Shown one piece after another: positions 16,883 to 28,783 of a stretch of 64,000 nucleotides of DNA (the stretch's first letter is position 1; each line of letters begins with the position of its first letter). This DNA is from Sanghuangporus weigelae (lineage: Eukaryota > Basidiomycota > Agaricomycetes > Hymenochaetales > Hymenochaetaceae). The translations under genes and the position numbers were made by a program. Location of the stretch: positions 1,178,001-1,242,000 of the forward strand of contig CP137323.1 in assembly GCA_033182465.1 (NCBI GenBank), written 5' to 3'. Under the pieces are notes generated by a model. It was not told where the DNA came from. It was given only the letters and a program-made list of their open reading frames with translations, and searched no databases.

Positions 16883-17900
16883 ACACAGCATCAAGCTTCC
16901 GAAGTACTATGGCAAGCGAAGCGAAGATATTGATCTGTGGATTAGTCGATGTATCTCGAAGCTGGCACAGCATGGAGTCAAGGATGAGGAGGAGATCGCA
17001 AAGAGCCTATTTGCGGCACTAGAAGGCGACAGCTACGATTGGTTTGCAGAGAAGAATACCCTAACATCATTCGATGCCAATGGGAAACTGAAACCAGTAC
17101 CTGCGATTATCGCTGCAACAAATGGAATGTTCGCATCACTCAAGGACATGCTGAACTGGATGAGGATCCGAGCAGGACATCCGATCATTGGAGAACAGGA
17201 AGCCCTATTCCAACTACTATGCATCCAGCAGAAAGGAGCAAGCATTAGGGCGTACAACGACGAGTTCCGACGACTCAAAGCACGAGCACCAGACACGATG
17301 GATAAGCAGATGCTCAAGTACATCTATGTCAAAGGACTAGACATGTGGGTCAAACGACGAGTCGAATCTGTACAACCCGACGCTTTCGAGAAGAACGACC
17401 TCGATGCATGGATGGAATGGACAAGCAACCTAGCAAACTCTGATGCCAGGCAAAGGCTCATGGGTAGTCAAACATACACCCCGAGATTCAAATCGAACGG
17501 ACAGTCATCTTTCCGACCACCAGTACAAACAACGAAACGAGATCCAGACGCCATGGATGTAGATGCACTCCGAGGCTTGCCGAAGAAGGGAGGCAAATGC
17601 TACAACTGTGAAAAGTCAGGACATTACGCAAAGGATTGCAAGGCACCAAGGAAGCAAAAGGGTTCTTCCTCTAAGCGGCCGAAGAAGACTAATGGTGTAA
17701 AACGGAGGACGATGACAACACGAACAATCGATTTCAAGGAAACATGTCCCGATCCACACTGCCGAAGGCCAGTCCACTACGACCATGTAGCATGGGCTAA
17801 AGGCGATGAATCAGCAGGATGGACTTGCAAGCATGACGAAGAATACCGAAACAACATTCGCAAATCCCTAGCAAGTAAAGAGCAACAGGGAAAAGATTAA
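16812..17900 (+). CDS. gag: gag, unit 2
   Basis: 362 codons, identical in translation to unit 1 gag, with the same CX2CX4HX4C zinc knuckle. Confidence 0.93.
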   Translation: MSTTDQKVQALEQQLQTLQTQLSKHSIKLPKYYGKRSEDIDLWISRCISKLAQHGVKDEEEIAKSLFAALEGDSYDWFAEKNTLTSFDANGKLKPVPAIIAATNGMFASLKDMLNWMRIRAGHPIIGEQEALFQLLCIQQKGASIRAYNDEFRRLKARAPDTMDKQMLKYIYVKGLDMWVKRRVESVQPDAFEKNDLDAWMEWTSNLANSDARQRLMGSQTYTPRFKSNGQSSFRPPVQTTKRDPDAMDVDALRGLPKKGGKCYNCEKSGHYAKDCKAPRKQKGSSSKRPKKTNGVKRRTMTTRTIDFKETCPDPHCRRPVHYDHVAWAKGDESAGWTCKHDEEYRNNIRKSLASKEQQGKD

Positions 17901-18004
17901 GACCTCCATCGAACGAGACTGCGCGATGTGAGTGTGACAAGGGTGACGAGAAAGGTTTCAACAACCAGTGTTTCAAACCTCCTGGGTTCAACCCCAGTGA
18001 AGCG

Positions 18005-21000
18005 ATGTACAATAAGCGATTGCCAATACAAGCATTGCATCCCCGATTACCTATTCGAGTGAAGGTTGGAACAAAGACCCTAGCAGTCAAAGCGTTAATC
18101 GATTCCGGAGCTACATGCAGCACGATACACCCCAACCTGGTACGACACTACAGCCTATTCAAAAAGAGGCTTGATCACCCTCGACCTTTGAATAATGCGG
18201 ATGGAAGTCCCAACCAAGGAGGAGCAATCACGCACGAGGTCTACACATTAATTTTTGATGGACCTAAACCGCAGCCACAAACGTTGGCAGTAGCAACCAC
18301 AGGACAGGATCAAGTGATCCTAGGAATTGACTATTTGGCCAAAGTCAATCCCGAAATTGATTGGAAGAATCAAGTATGGAATCGGAATGGTAATTCGATA
18401 CCATTCGAGCTCAACGTCATACGAGCTACCAAGAAGCGAAGGCACAGGAAGCGCAAACGGAAACGGCAAACGAAAGGCAAACCTGACAAGACAAGACCTA
18501 GGCATAACACGAAGCAACAGGCTCAGGACAGAGACAACTATCGACACTCTGGAGCACCAGGAATAATATTTGCGCCAAGGAGAGACAACAACGGACACTC
18601 TCACGAAACGAAGCCACAAGCGAAGCCGGAAACCAGACCAGCAACACCAAGACTGGAACAGGCAAAACAGACGCCAGAAGTGAAGAGTCCGAGCACGGAA
18701 AATATACCAGACTCTGCAACGAAACAGCCACAACAGGAAACGGCAAACAAGCATCATCGAGATGAGGAGGAAATAAACTACACTCCCAAGCGATGGAAGA
18801 AACAGGCACCACAAGGAACGAGTATAGTGCAACGACGACCAAGGCACATACCGAGACGGATGATCCCAGCATGGCAATTGTACCAGACATCCGAAGGCGA
18901 AACAGAAGAGATAACAGGCAAGCATAGCCTAGACGAACAGGAGGAAATAAACGACTCTCCGAAACGTTGGAAGAAACAACCACCACAGAAGATACATCCA
19001 CTGAGGCAAAACATGCCGGAAGATGAAGAACTCTGGCCATCACCAGAAGAAAACCCGGGCATGAAGTATAGGATACGACCACGAAAGACACGGTATCCAG
19101 AGAAGCCAGTGGCAGGCATTATACGACCGAGAACGGCATCGTTAATGCGAGGAGCGAGTCCCACACCGAAGCGTACAAGATGGGCAGACAACGAAAGCGA
19201 TATCGAGATGCAAGACGAGCAGGAGACAACAGAAGACACTCCTATGCACGATATAGAGCCAGAAGACATTGAAAGTCTTAGGACGACCAACCAACCAGCT
19301 ACCCTTACCAGAAAGGAAGAGCTTGCTGCAAAGCTAGAGCTAGACATCAATCGAAATTGGTCACCAAGGCAGCAGAACCAAGTCTCACAGCCTCTGAACA
19401 AAGCGAGTTCAGTATCCCAGCAGTATTCTCAACAAAAGGCAGCCGCAGAAGGACTACTAGGAACACAGAAACGAGATTGGCGAAAACTCCTACCAAAGGA
19501 AATAGAAGACTACGCAGATGTCTTTGATCCTGACAAGTCAAGAAGGTTACCCAAGCATACGAAATGGGATATGGCGATTAACCTCAAAGAAGGAGTACCA
19601 TTACCGAAACCAAGGCCTATTATCAAGCTCACACGAGAAGAGCAGGCAGCACTCGATGCTTATGTCAAAGAGTTACTTGACAAAGGATGGATTGAAAAGG
19701 TTCAACCACATGAACCATGTCCGGTAGCAGCACCAGTCTTCTTTGTAGGAAAGAAAGACGGAGGAGCACGAGCAGTAACCGATTACCGAGACATCAACGA
19801 CACGACAGTATCAGATCCATACCCGATACCGATCATGAGTGTTCTCCCAGAGAAACTGGAGAAAGGAAAATTCTTCTTTACACTCGACATGCGATCAGGT
19901 TACAACAACCTGCGAATCCAAGAAGGAGACGAGTGGAAGGCAGCATTCCGAGTTGGCAATGCAGTCTACAAGCCAAAGGTCATGATGTTTGGAATGAAGA
20001 ACTCACCTGCAGTATTCCAACGATTCATGAATGACAACTTCGAATATTGGCTCAGGACAGAAGAAGCACTCAACTATTTGGACGACCTTATTGGTCAAGC
20101 ACAAACTGAAGAGGAACATTGGAAACTCCTCAGGGCAATTCTACAGAAATGCCGAGAGCTCGACATTTACCTCAAAATCGAGAAATGTCACTTCCTCCAA
20201 ACCCAGCTCGACTACTTGGGATTTGTAGTAGGAACGAAAGGCATCCAGATGGATCCTTATAAGCTCAAAGCTATTCACGAATGGCCAGTGCCAAAGACGA
20301 AACGACAAGTTCGAAAGTTCCAAGGATTTTGTAACTTCTACCGAAGATTCATCAGGAACTATGCCGATACATTCGCACCTATTGGCGACCTTATCAAAAA
20401 GGATCGCAAGTTCATATGGGCAGAGGCACAAGATAAGGCATTCGAAAGTATCAAGAAGGCATTCGAAACGGAAGTCGCATTGGCAATGCCAAAGCCAGAC
20501 AAACCATATACATTGGAAACCGATGCATCCGATGTAGCGATTGGTGCAGTCTTACAACAAGAAGACAACCAAGGAGAACTGAGACCTTTAGGTTTCATGT
20601 CGAAAACTCTAACGAACACCCAACGAAACTATCCGACGCATGACAAAGAGATGCTAGCAATCATGGAAGCACTCAAGCATTGGAGACACCTATTGGAGGG
20701 AACCAAAGAACCAGTAACAATCCGAAGCGATCATGCAAATCTCCGATACTTCATGACAGCTCAGAATCTATCGAGACGTCAAGCGAGATGGGCATTAGAG
20801 TTATCACGATATAACTTCAAGATTCTCCATTGGCCAGGCAAGAAGAACCAAGCTGACGAGCTATCACGACGATCCGACTATATGCCAGAGGACAAGGACA
20901 ACTTAGGAGTTACCTTATTACCTCCTGATACGATCAAGCAACAAACATTGCGACGCACAGAGATCAACGGTCTATACAAGCTAGAAACTGAAATGGTCAC

Positions 21001-22483
21001 TATCTCTGATCCTATTATCCGAACGATCAAGAGGAACTACAATACCGAGGAGGCTAAGAAGGAAATTCAGGCGATCAAGCAGAGCAACGGCTACAGTTAC
21101 AGGAACGGCTTGCACTACGTAACCAATGCATTATATATCCCGCCGTCCGCCAACCTACGAGCGTTGCTAATCCGAAGGCGCCATGATCACAAACTTGCAG
21201 GCCACCCAGGAGCAGAAAAGACCATAGAGCTTGTAAAGCGATCATACTATTGGCCGAAGATGGAAGAAATGATCCGAGCATATACCGCAACCTGCGACAT
21301 ATGTCAGCGTGCAAAACCGATTCGACAGTTTCGAAATCCGCCGCTCCAACCGTTGGAGGCACCACATCAACCATGGGAAACCATAACCTGTGACCTGATT
21401 ACCGACTTACCAGTTAGCAATGAAGGCTACAGTGCGATACTCGTTATAGTGGACAAACTCACTAAAATGGGGAAGTTCATTCCTTGCCAAGGAATACCCA
21501 ATGCTAAGCAGTTGGCACGTTTGTTCCGCCAACATGTCTTCAAATACTACGGGGCCCCTAAACGAGTAATCTCCGACCGAGGTAGCAACTTCACCGCGCA
21601 ATTCCTCAAGGAGTTCTGCAGACTCATCGATGTCGATTGGAAAACTAGTACAGCGTATCATCCACAAACCGATGGTCAAACCGAGCGACTAAATCAAGAG
21701 CTTGAACAGTACTTACGCTGCTATGTGTCCTACCGACAAACAGATTGGGCAGAGTACATCGATATAGCAGAATTCGCCTACAACAACAGGAAGCACAGTA
21801 CTACACATCAGTCACCATTCTATACACTGTATGGATGGCATCCTCACCTGGACGTTGCGGAGACCGGTGATTCAAACGTCCCAGAAGCAATAAATCACCT
21901 AGAGGAGCTTCGACAAGTACAGCAAGAAGCCTATAATTCGATTAGGCAAGCGAATGAGGCAATGAAGCTTTATGCAGACCTGCATCGAGGCAAACTGCCA
22001 GAGTACAAGCCGGGAGACGAAGTGTTACTAGACATGAGGAATCTCAGTCGATTGGAACCAACGAAGAAACTTGCAATGAAATGGGCAGGGCCTTATAAAG
22101 TCGAGAAGGCAGTCGGACAAGTGTCATTCAGATTACGCTTACCCGAAACCCTTCCGATCCACCCAGTGTTTCATGCGAGTCTTCTCAGGCCTTACAAACG
22201 AAAGGAATACCCTGGAAGACCCACTTTGGATGAACCACCACCTATTGAAGTGGAGGGAGAAGCAGAGTACGAAGTGGAGACGATTCATAATACAAGACGT
22301 CATCGGAGCAAGGTCCAATACCTTATCCAATGGAAAGGATACCAGGAGCGAACATGGGAGCCACTTGACAACCTCAAGAACTCCTATCAAATGATCGAAG
22401 CATTCCATAAAAAGTATCCTCAGGCAATCCAGCCATCGAACCTTAACCAATGGATCGCCGCACGAAAACGAATGAGGCAATAG
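18005..22483 (+). CDS. pol: pol, unit 2
   Basis: 1,492 codons with the same protease-RT-RNase H-integrase-chromodomain order as unit 1. Confidence 0.96.
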   Translation: MYNKRLPIQALHPRLPIRVKVGTKTLAVKALIDSGATCSTIHPNLVRHYSLFKKRLDHPRPLNNADGSPNQGGAITHEVYTLIFDGPKPQPQTLAVATTGQDQVILGIDYLAKVNPEIDWKNQVWNRNGNSIPFELNVIRATKKRRHRKRKRKRQTKGKPDKTRPRHNTKQQAQDRDNYRHSGAPGIIFAPRRDNNGHSHETKPQAKPETRPATPRLEQAKQTPEVKSPSTENIPDSATKQPQQETANKHHRDEEEINYTPKRWKKQAPQGTSIVQRRPRHIPRRMIPAWQLYQTSEGETEEITGKHSLDEQEEINDSPKRWKKQPPQKIHPLRQNMPEDEELWPSPEENPGMKYRIRPRKTRYPEKPVAGIIRPRTASLMRGASPTPKRTRWADNESDIEMQDEQETTEDTPMHDIEPEDIESLRTTNQPATLTRKEELAAKLELDINRNWSPRQQNQVSQPLNKASSVSQQYSQQKAAAEGLLGTQKRDWRKLLPKEIEDYADVFDPDKSRRLPKHTKWDMAINLKEGVPLPKPRPIIKLTREEQAALDAYVKELLDKGWIEKVQPHEPCPVAAPVFFVGKKDGGARAVTDYRDINDTTVSDPYPIPIMSVLPEKLEKGKFFFTLDMRSGYNNLRIQEGDEWKAAFRVGNAVYKPKVMMFGMKNSPAVFQRFMNDNFEYWLRTEEALNYLDDLIGQAQTEEEHWKLLRAILQKCRELDIYLKIEKCHFLQTQLDYLGFVVGTKGIQMDPYKLKAIHEWPVPKTKRQVRKFQGFCNFYRRFIRNYADTFAPIGDLIKKDRKFIWAEAQDKAFESIKKAFETEVALAMPKPDKPYTLETDASDVAIGAVLQQEDNQGELRPLGFMSKTLTNTQRNYPTHDKEMLAIMEALKHWRHLLEGTKEPVTIRSDHANLRYFMTAQNLSRRQARWALELSRYNFKILHWPGKKNQADELSRRSDYMPEDKDNLGVTLLPPDTIKQQTLRRTEINGLYKLETEMVTISDPIIRTIKRNYNTEEAKKEIQAIKQSNGYSYRNGLHYVTNALYIPPSANLRALLIRRRHDHKLAGHPGAEKTIELVKRSYYWPKMEEMIRAYTATCDICQRAKPIRQFRNPPLQPLEAPHQPWETITCDLITDLPVSNEGYSAILVIVDKLTKMGKFIPCQGIPNAKQLARLFRQHVFKYYGAPKRVISDRGSNFTAQFLKEFCRLIDVDWKTSTAYHPQTDGQTERLNQELEQYLRCYVSYRQTDWAEYIDIAEFAYNNRKHSTTHQSPFYTLYGWHPHLDVAETGDSNVPEAINHLEELRQVQQEAYNSIRQANEAMKLYADLHRGKLPEYKPGDEVLLDMRNLSRLEPTKKLAMKWAGPYKVEKAVGQVSFRLRLPETLPIHPVFHASLLRPYKRKEYPGRPTLDEPPPIEVEGEAEYEVETIHNTRRHRSKVQYLIQWKGYQERTWEPLDNLKNSYQMIEAFHKKYPQAIQPSNLNQWIAARKRMRQ

Positions 22484-22658
22484 TTGCACCACATGCACTC
22501 CACCCGATGGAGCCGCTTATGGATCCACAATAGAGACGATGAGTAAGGTCCCCAATGACCTTACCAAGCGATGACATCAATGTGGCACACCAAAGCGAGA
22601 GCAGAGATAGAAGAATTAGGCAAGACATCGCCGACATACCAACAAGATGGTATAAAAC

Positions 22659-23735
22659 ATGGAGAACTTCGAGCTAAGGAACAACAACTCGAATCTCAAC
22701 AGCTCTACTTCACTGCAGACGAACCACTACTCAGCTATGCCTATTTTCGACGAGCTACATGCATTCTGTCAACCAGAAGATGCACCAGAATGGACATTTA
22801 CACTCAGGCCACCGACCGAACGTTATCAATGGCCACAGCTGTGCAACCGATTCAACGAAGAGAACTACGAAGACGAAATCGTACCCCTATGCCCAGGAAA
22901 GTACTTCGACGATCTATTTGACAAGTGGAACGCAGTCCACCACAACCGAGACGAAATACCCCATCTTATGATGGCGAATCACTCAGACGAGTGGTTATTC
23001 AAACTCAGTAACCCTCGAGACGCAGCATTACGCCGACTCAATGATGATGCATTTCTAACCTACGCGATCGAACTCGAAACACAAGCATTACATCGAGGCA
23101 AGATCGACTTTAGGCACGAAACGACATACAAGAACATCATGGGCATCTATCATTCGGCAATTCAAATTTGCGCCTACCGACGAGACATGACTACCGCAAT
23201 TCTTAACCGAATGATGCGATGGAGTCACTATCATCCGATGAGCATCGATGCGATGAAGTACATTATATACATAGCCGACCAGACGGGCTTCTATGCATCC
23301 CACACCATGCAGTTCATGACGGTACTCAACATGACGAAGTATTACGAAGGAACGAGATACCGAACGGTTATTGAAGCAAGGAACTCTACTACGGACGAGG
23401 TACCACTCGACAACATCGAGCACCACGTAGTCGAAGGCAAAGAGGTTAACTACGACCCTCATTACCTTATGGAACTCAACAACCGAGAGGAAGAAGCCAG
23501 AGAAAAACTACAGGCTACACGACACCCCTTGCTGGAAGATCTGATGATCTCAGTCTACCAGTACCCGAACGAACTCTACCAGCCGGACGAGATGCTTACT
23601 ATGTCGGAACAGGAGGACATGTACATACACTCCGACGATACAGAGTCAAGTGAAGAAGGTGAAAGCAGGGAACTATATACCCCAGCGAACTCGGCCCAGA
23701 CTACACCTGAGGCTGAAGAATCCGAAGATTTGTAA
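22659..23735 (+). CDS. unknown 358-codon gene, unit 2
   Basis: Same frame as 11880-12956, 175 bp after pol. Confidence 0.5.
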   Translation: MENFELRNNNSNLNSSTSLQTNHYSAMPIFDELHAFCQPEDAPEWTFTLRPPTERYQWPQLCNRFNEENYEDEIVPLCPGKYFDDLFDKWNAVHHNRDEIPHLMMANHSDEWLFKLSNPRDAALRRLNDDAFLTYAIELETQALHRGKIDFRHETTYKNIMGIYHSAIQICAYRRDMTTAILNRMMRWSHYHPMSIDAMKYIIYIADQTGFYASHTMQFMTVLNMTKYYEGTRYRTVIEARNSTTDEVPLDNIEHHVVEGKEVNYDPHYLMELNNREEEAREKLQATRHPLLEDLMISVYQYPNELYQPDEMLTMSEQEDMYIHSDDTESSEEGESRELYTPANSAQTTPEAEESEDL

Positions 23736-24275
23736 ACAACTCTTCTTTTATGCAACCCCTTTCCCATATCGTGACCCGACATGGTCAATTATGCATTTCA
23801 TTCTTACCTTATGATATTTATGGTCACATCCGACCAAATTATGCTTTATGCACCTCTTTATTTCACGCTTATTCGGCCAACCAGCACAAATGAAGCACTA
23901 TGCAGAAGTGTCAAAGAACCTACAAGGGCCTAGACATTTTGTATATTGTTTTATTGTGCCGGCTCCGAATTAGCAGATTATGCCTACCTTTTATTATCCT
24001 CTATGCAACGGAGAAGCCAAAAGTTTACGTGAAGTCACTCCCTTGCATCATGCTAGGATGTGCCTTCACGCTGAAAGGCACTCCAATTACACTCTTTCTT
24101 CGAAAAAACTCCATTTGGGGGTTGAAGAGCCGTAGGTAAACACCTGGAACTTCACTCCCAAATTGGTATAAAACTTATTCATTAACGACTTTATGATTTC
24201 TTTCTTATCACTTTCAATTGCGTCATATTCTTTACATGATGCACATTTCATATTCATATCCCTTCCCACCACCCT

Positions 24276-24591
24276 TTACAAGTCAATGTCTTCCCAGACA
24301 CCCTTTTCACGACGTTCCTGCGAAGCAATACCTGCATTTTCGACGACCGGATCGATAACCTCAACGTCATAACCGAGCGCGAGGTGAACTCGAAGCGCGA
24401 CAGTAGTAACATCGCGCTGGAACGATTGCATTTCGAAGTCAGCCTCCTAGAGGATGATTAACAACTCGAAACGGCACAGAGCATGCATCACTTACCTGAG
24501 CACGCCTCTTACGCTCCAAAATCCAATGATTTATGCCGAAAATCGCGACAATAACGACAAAAACAGTAACAGCAGCGGCGACTTTCGACAT
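24276..24591 (-). CDS. predicted antisense membrane-protein gene, unit 2
   Basis: Exons 24591-24496 and 24446-24276, same splice sites as in the other copies. Confidence 0.5.
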
Positions 24592-24715
24592 TTTGGAGCA
24601 GAGATGATGATGGTTTGATAGCAAAAATCAACCATCACTAGGCGACCCTTTATCCGAGCTTTCTCACGGATTAGGATGAACATTTCTCCGAAAGTTCATC
24701 TTAGGGGGGGTGTAG

Positions 24716-26227
24716 TGAAAGGATCCGCTCAAAAACTCGCATCAGGATCGACACGATCAACAGATCTACACGATCAGCTTTCCAAACGCGACCGGTAACC
24801 AAGCCAGCTATCAAAGGCCCAAGCAATCGAGCGGCCTAGGCAACAGTAACCCGTTACCACCCGAGCGCTAGAAGCACCGAAGCGGATACGTAATCCCGCT
24901 AACAGCTAACACCGCCGACCGCCTATTACCGCGGACTACCACTCTAACGCCGCCGACCAAGCAACCAGAGCGACCTCGATCAAAAGAAGCGATCAAACTT
25001 CTTAGAAGTCCAGAAGCACAACTACTAAAGCCTAAACGCTAAAAGGCTAAAGGCTAATAAGGTTTATGGAGACCTCACTGGCATTTCAGCACTGTCAAGT
25101 CTGTGCACGAGTTTACATGGTCCTTTATGAAGTATACTACTTAGTATGCACGGCAACAGTTGGTACGCGTGACTGTCACATCGAAACCGAGCGACACCTT
25201 CAAGATACAATGCATTCCAATCCACCAAACCCAGTGGTACCCAAGAAACGAGAGGAACTCACGATCACAACTCGAACCCCTCGAACTGCGAACCCGATAA
25301 CTTGGAGAATGATTGGATGGTATAGACCGGAGTTGCACACACCATGTCCAGCATCTACGATACAGGCAAACCTTTATTTACCAAGAGATGCGAACCTGGA
25401 GACCAAGCAATTACAACTCCTTATACAACGAAGGATATGGCGCTACATTCGAGATATACGATACGAAGGCAAAGCATGGCTAGTCACCAGAACCCAGCAG
25501 AACCCACCAGCAGAGCTTATGCAGTTCATGATATGCCTTGGACCATACTCTACACCGACCCGACACCTTAACACTGACGTGCGAGTTATGCTTACCCTCG
25601 CTGGACCTCGAGATGAATTCCGAAGAATCACATACCGAGCAGCCTACATCGCTCCAAGAGCAAAGATGCCACTCAATGACGGCAATGACATCGTTATGGA
25701 GTACTGACAGTGGAGCATTCCATATCGGAGCACCACCTCTATTGTCTCAGTCAGCAACTCCAAAGAATTCTGTCATAGTGGAGACGACCTTACAAAGATT
25801 GGAGCAAAGTGGAGCGAAGCGCAGCAGGATGACAAAGGAACAGATGTAATGGTGGAGGAAAGTGGAGTAAAGTGGAGACAGGATGAGTAAGAAATAGGAC
25901 GGAAAATGGAATATCTGGGAGCATAAATAGTTGTAGGATTAGGCCCTCATTTCCCCATCTTTCGATCCTCTTAACACACTGGTGTAAAGCTTGCCCTACA
26001 GCGAGCTATTACTGTGTGCTTTGTACTATCACGCCTCTTGGAAATCCCAATCTGCTTTACTATTACCTCGTATCTGAAAGCATCCATAACTCGGACCGTG
26101 ACTAGGAAGGCTAGTAAGGGACCGCGTGGTACAGCCAGACGTGGGTAGATAAGATCACCTCTGCACAACACACCGCTGCTTAGGCAAAAGGATCAAACCG
26201 GTGTAACCCCGGGCCTACTCCCTAACA
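24716..26227 (+). repeat. LTR 3 of the array (shared by units 2 and 3)
   Basis: 1,512 bp with TG...CA ends and no flanking target duplication. Confidence 0.96.
25066..25707 (+). CDS. U3 open frame, LTR 3 copy
   Basis: 213 codons, same translation as the other LTR copies. Confidence 0.4.
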   Translation: METSLAFQHCQVCARVYMVLYEVYYLVCTATVGTRDCHIETERHLQDTMHSNPPNPVVPKKREELTITTRTPRTANPITWRMIGWYRPELHTPCPASTIQANLYLPRDANLETKQLQLLIQRRIWRYIRDIRYEGKAWLVTRTQQNPPAELMQFMICLGPYSTPTRHLNTDVRVMLTLAGPRDEFRRITYRAAYIAPRAKMPLNDGNDIVMEY

Positions 26228-26626
26228 TTGGATCGAAAGATCACTCGCTAGTTTTACCACCACCTCTCACGGGCAAGGTTCTTGGCTAGTGTTTTATCGA
26301 GGCGAGGACCGTCGACCTCAAGTCCCTATCGACGTCACTAGTTTCGAGACTAGTACCCATATCGAATCCTCAGGACAAGTGCACATCCTGGAGAACGACA
26401 AACCCGATTCACTTAAATCACATATCTACTATCATAACCCCTACAACGACGAAGTGTACCTAATAGCAAAGGCATCTGGTAGCCCTGCAGTTGGGAGCAC
26501 GCAAACAACAACCACGAAAGTAGCAGCAGTCCCTTCCACTATTGCTACATTCGACGAGAAAGGAACTACTTGGTTAACAGCACCAAGGAACAATAACCCT
26601 GAAGCATCAGGCGAGAAACGAAGTTC

Positions 26627-27661
26627 ATGAACCGATCAGGAAACGCCAACAACAGAAGTAACGGTCATCGAACGAACGAACGGGCGAACGATAATCAAAC
26701 GAGGTTCACACCTAGATCCCTCGACGAACGAGTTCAACATATCACCAACAGGCTACGAAGTCTGGAAAGCGATCACGACATACTATACGCGACAACGAAC
26801 CACAGCATATTGTATCCACCAGTGATCAGAAGGCTACAAGAAAGGGTTGAAAGACTGGAAGAACGAACTGCAAACACGGGGCAGTCAAACAGTCTACCAA
26901 CCGGAGCATACGCGACAGCAGTAGGAGATCGATTCGAAGCACTCGAAACAACTACTCGAAGAATTGGAGCACAGGTAGCAGCTCTAGAGAGATATACTCT
27001 GGAATTGGATCGAGCAGCAGGGGCACTCAATCAACGGGTCATAGACGGAAACGGAGTACTTGACCGAGAGCTCAACGCTATCCGAAACAGGATTACTGCT
27101 CAGGAACAACAACTACAGACAATCGAGACGAGAATCGGAGAGCTTAACAGGACAGCTCTAGATCAGCCAAGGATTGTTCAAGACATCCATAACCTGCGAG
27201 AAGCCCTACTCCAACTAGGACAAACAATCGAGTCGAGTCAACGCACCTACGCAGCTATACTCACATCGGTACAGACAACCGAAGCTACCTCAAGGAACAT
27301 ACTCGAACACGCTCAACGAATTCGAGAAGTAGCTCAGGCAGCACAACGCTGGGAATACTTTCTACCAAGAGAGAGAGCCCAACAGGAACAGAGTTCTGAC
27401 GAATCAGTGTCCTCAGACGAAGAAGCATCACGAAGGCCATTCTTACTCAGAACCCCACCTCGAACGGTTGTCATCCAAGTACCAACAGTACCTGCAGTAC
27501 CAGCAAGTGGTTCAGTAGCAACCCAAGCGCCAGAGAATCCACCACCACCATCCTATTCACCACCAGCAGTGCCCATAAGCACTTACGATCATGTCGACAA
27601 CCGACCAGAAGGTGCAAGCACTGGAGCAGCAACTACAGACTCTTCAGACACAACTCTCTAA
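26627..27661 (+). CDS. coiled-coil/PPxY protein, unit 3
   Basis: Identical in translation to the copies at 5069-6103 and 15848-16882. Confidence 0.6.
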   Translation: MNRSGNANNRSNGHRTNERANDNQTRFTPRSLDERVQHITNRLRSLESDHDILYATTNHSILYPPVIRRLQERVERLEERTANTGQSNSLPTGAYATAVGDRFEALETTTRRIGAQVAALERYTLELDRAAGALNQRVIDGNGVLDRELNAIRNRITAQEQQLQTIETRIGELNRTALDQPRIVQDIHNLREALLQLGQTIESSQRTYAAILTSVQTTEATSRNILEHAQRIREVAQAAQRWEYFLPRERAQQEQSSDESVSSDEEASRRPFLLRTPPRTVVIQVPTVPAVPASGSVATQAPENPPPPSYSPPAVPISTYDHVDNRPEGASTGAATTDSSDTTL

Positions 27662-28679
27662 ACACAGCATCAAGCTTCCGAAGTACTATGGCAAGCGAAG
27701 CGAAGATATTGATCTGTGGATTAGTCGATGTATCTCGAAGCTGGCACAGCATGGAGTCAAGGATGAGGAGGAGATCGCAAAGAGCCTATTTGCGGCACTA
27801 GAAGGCGACAGCTACGATTGGTTTGCAGAGAAGAATACCCTAACATCATTCGATGCCAATGGGAAACTGAAACCAGTACCTGTGATTATCGCTGCAACAA
27901 ATGGAATGTTCGCATCACTCAAGGACATGCTGAACTGGATGAGGATCCGAGCAGGACATCCGATCATTGGAGAACAGGAAGCCCTATTCCAACTACTATG
28001 CATCCAGCAGAAAGGAGCAAGCATTAGGGCGTACAACGACGAGTTCCGACGACTCAAAGCACGAGCACCAGACACGATGGATAAGCAGATGCTCAAGTAC
28101 ATCTATGTCAAAGGACTAGACATGTGGGTCAAACGACGAGTCGAATCTGTACAACCCGACGCTTTCGAGAAGAACGACCTCGATGCATGGATGGAATGGA
28201 CAAGCAACCTAGCAAACTCTGATGCCAGGCAAAGGCTCATGGGTAGTCAAACATACACCCCGAGATTCAAATCGAACGGACAGTCATCTTTCCGACCACC
28301 AGTACAAACAACGAAACGAGATCCAGACGCCATGGATGTAGATGCACTCCGAGGCTTGCCGAAGAAGGGAGGCAAATGCTACAACTGTGAAAAGTCAGGA
28401 CATTACGCAAAGGATTGCAAGGCACCAAGGAAGCAAAAGGGTTCTTCCTCTAAGCGGCCGAAGAAGACTAATGGTGTAAAACGGAGGACGATGACAACAC
28501 GAACAATCGATTTCAAGGAAACATGTCCCGATCCACACTGCCGAAGGCCAGTCCACTACGACCATGTAGCATGGGCTAAAGGCGATGAATCAGCAGGATG
28601 GACTTGCAAGCATGACGAAGAATACCGAAACAACATTCGCAAATCCCTAGCAAGTAAAGAGCAACAGGGAAAAGATTAA
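27591..28679 (+). CDS. gag: gag, unit 3
   Basis: 362 codons. The only gag in the window that differs from the others, by one conservative residue in the capsid part, so this unit is at least minimally distinct from units 1 and 2. Confidence 0.93.
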   Translation: MSTTDQKVQALEQQLQTLQTQLSKHSIKLPKYYGKRSEDIDLWISRCISKLAQHGVKDEEEIAKSLFAALEGDSYDWFAEKNTLTSFDANGKLKPVPVIIAATNGMFASLKDMLNWMRIRAGHPIIGEQEALFQLLCIQQKGASIRAYNDEFRRLKARAPDTMDKQMLKYIYVKGLDMWVKRRVESVQPDAFEKNDLDAWMEWTSNLANSDARQRLMGSQTYTPRFKSNGQSSFRPPVQTTKRDPDAMDVDALRGLPKKGGKCYNCEKSGHYAKDCKAPRKQKGSSSKRPKKTNGVKRRTMTTRTIDFKETCPDPHCRRPVHYDHVAWAKGDESAGWTCKHDEEYRNNIRKSLASKEQQGKD

Positions 28680-28783
28680 GACCTCCATCGAACGAGACTG
28701 CGCGATGTGAGTGTGACAAGGGTGACGAGAAAGGTTTCAACAACCAGTGTTTCAAACCTCCTGGGTTCAACCCCAGTGAAGCG

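Larger units (their letters stand above)
15449..24715 (+). mobile_element. chromovirus unit 2, internal region
   Basis: 9,267 bp, the same length and gene order as unit 1. All predicted translations are the same as in unit 1. Looks whole. Priming site at 15451-15462. Confidence 0.95.
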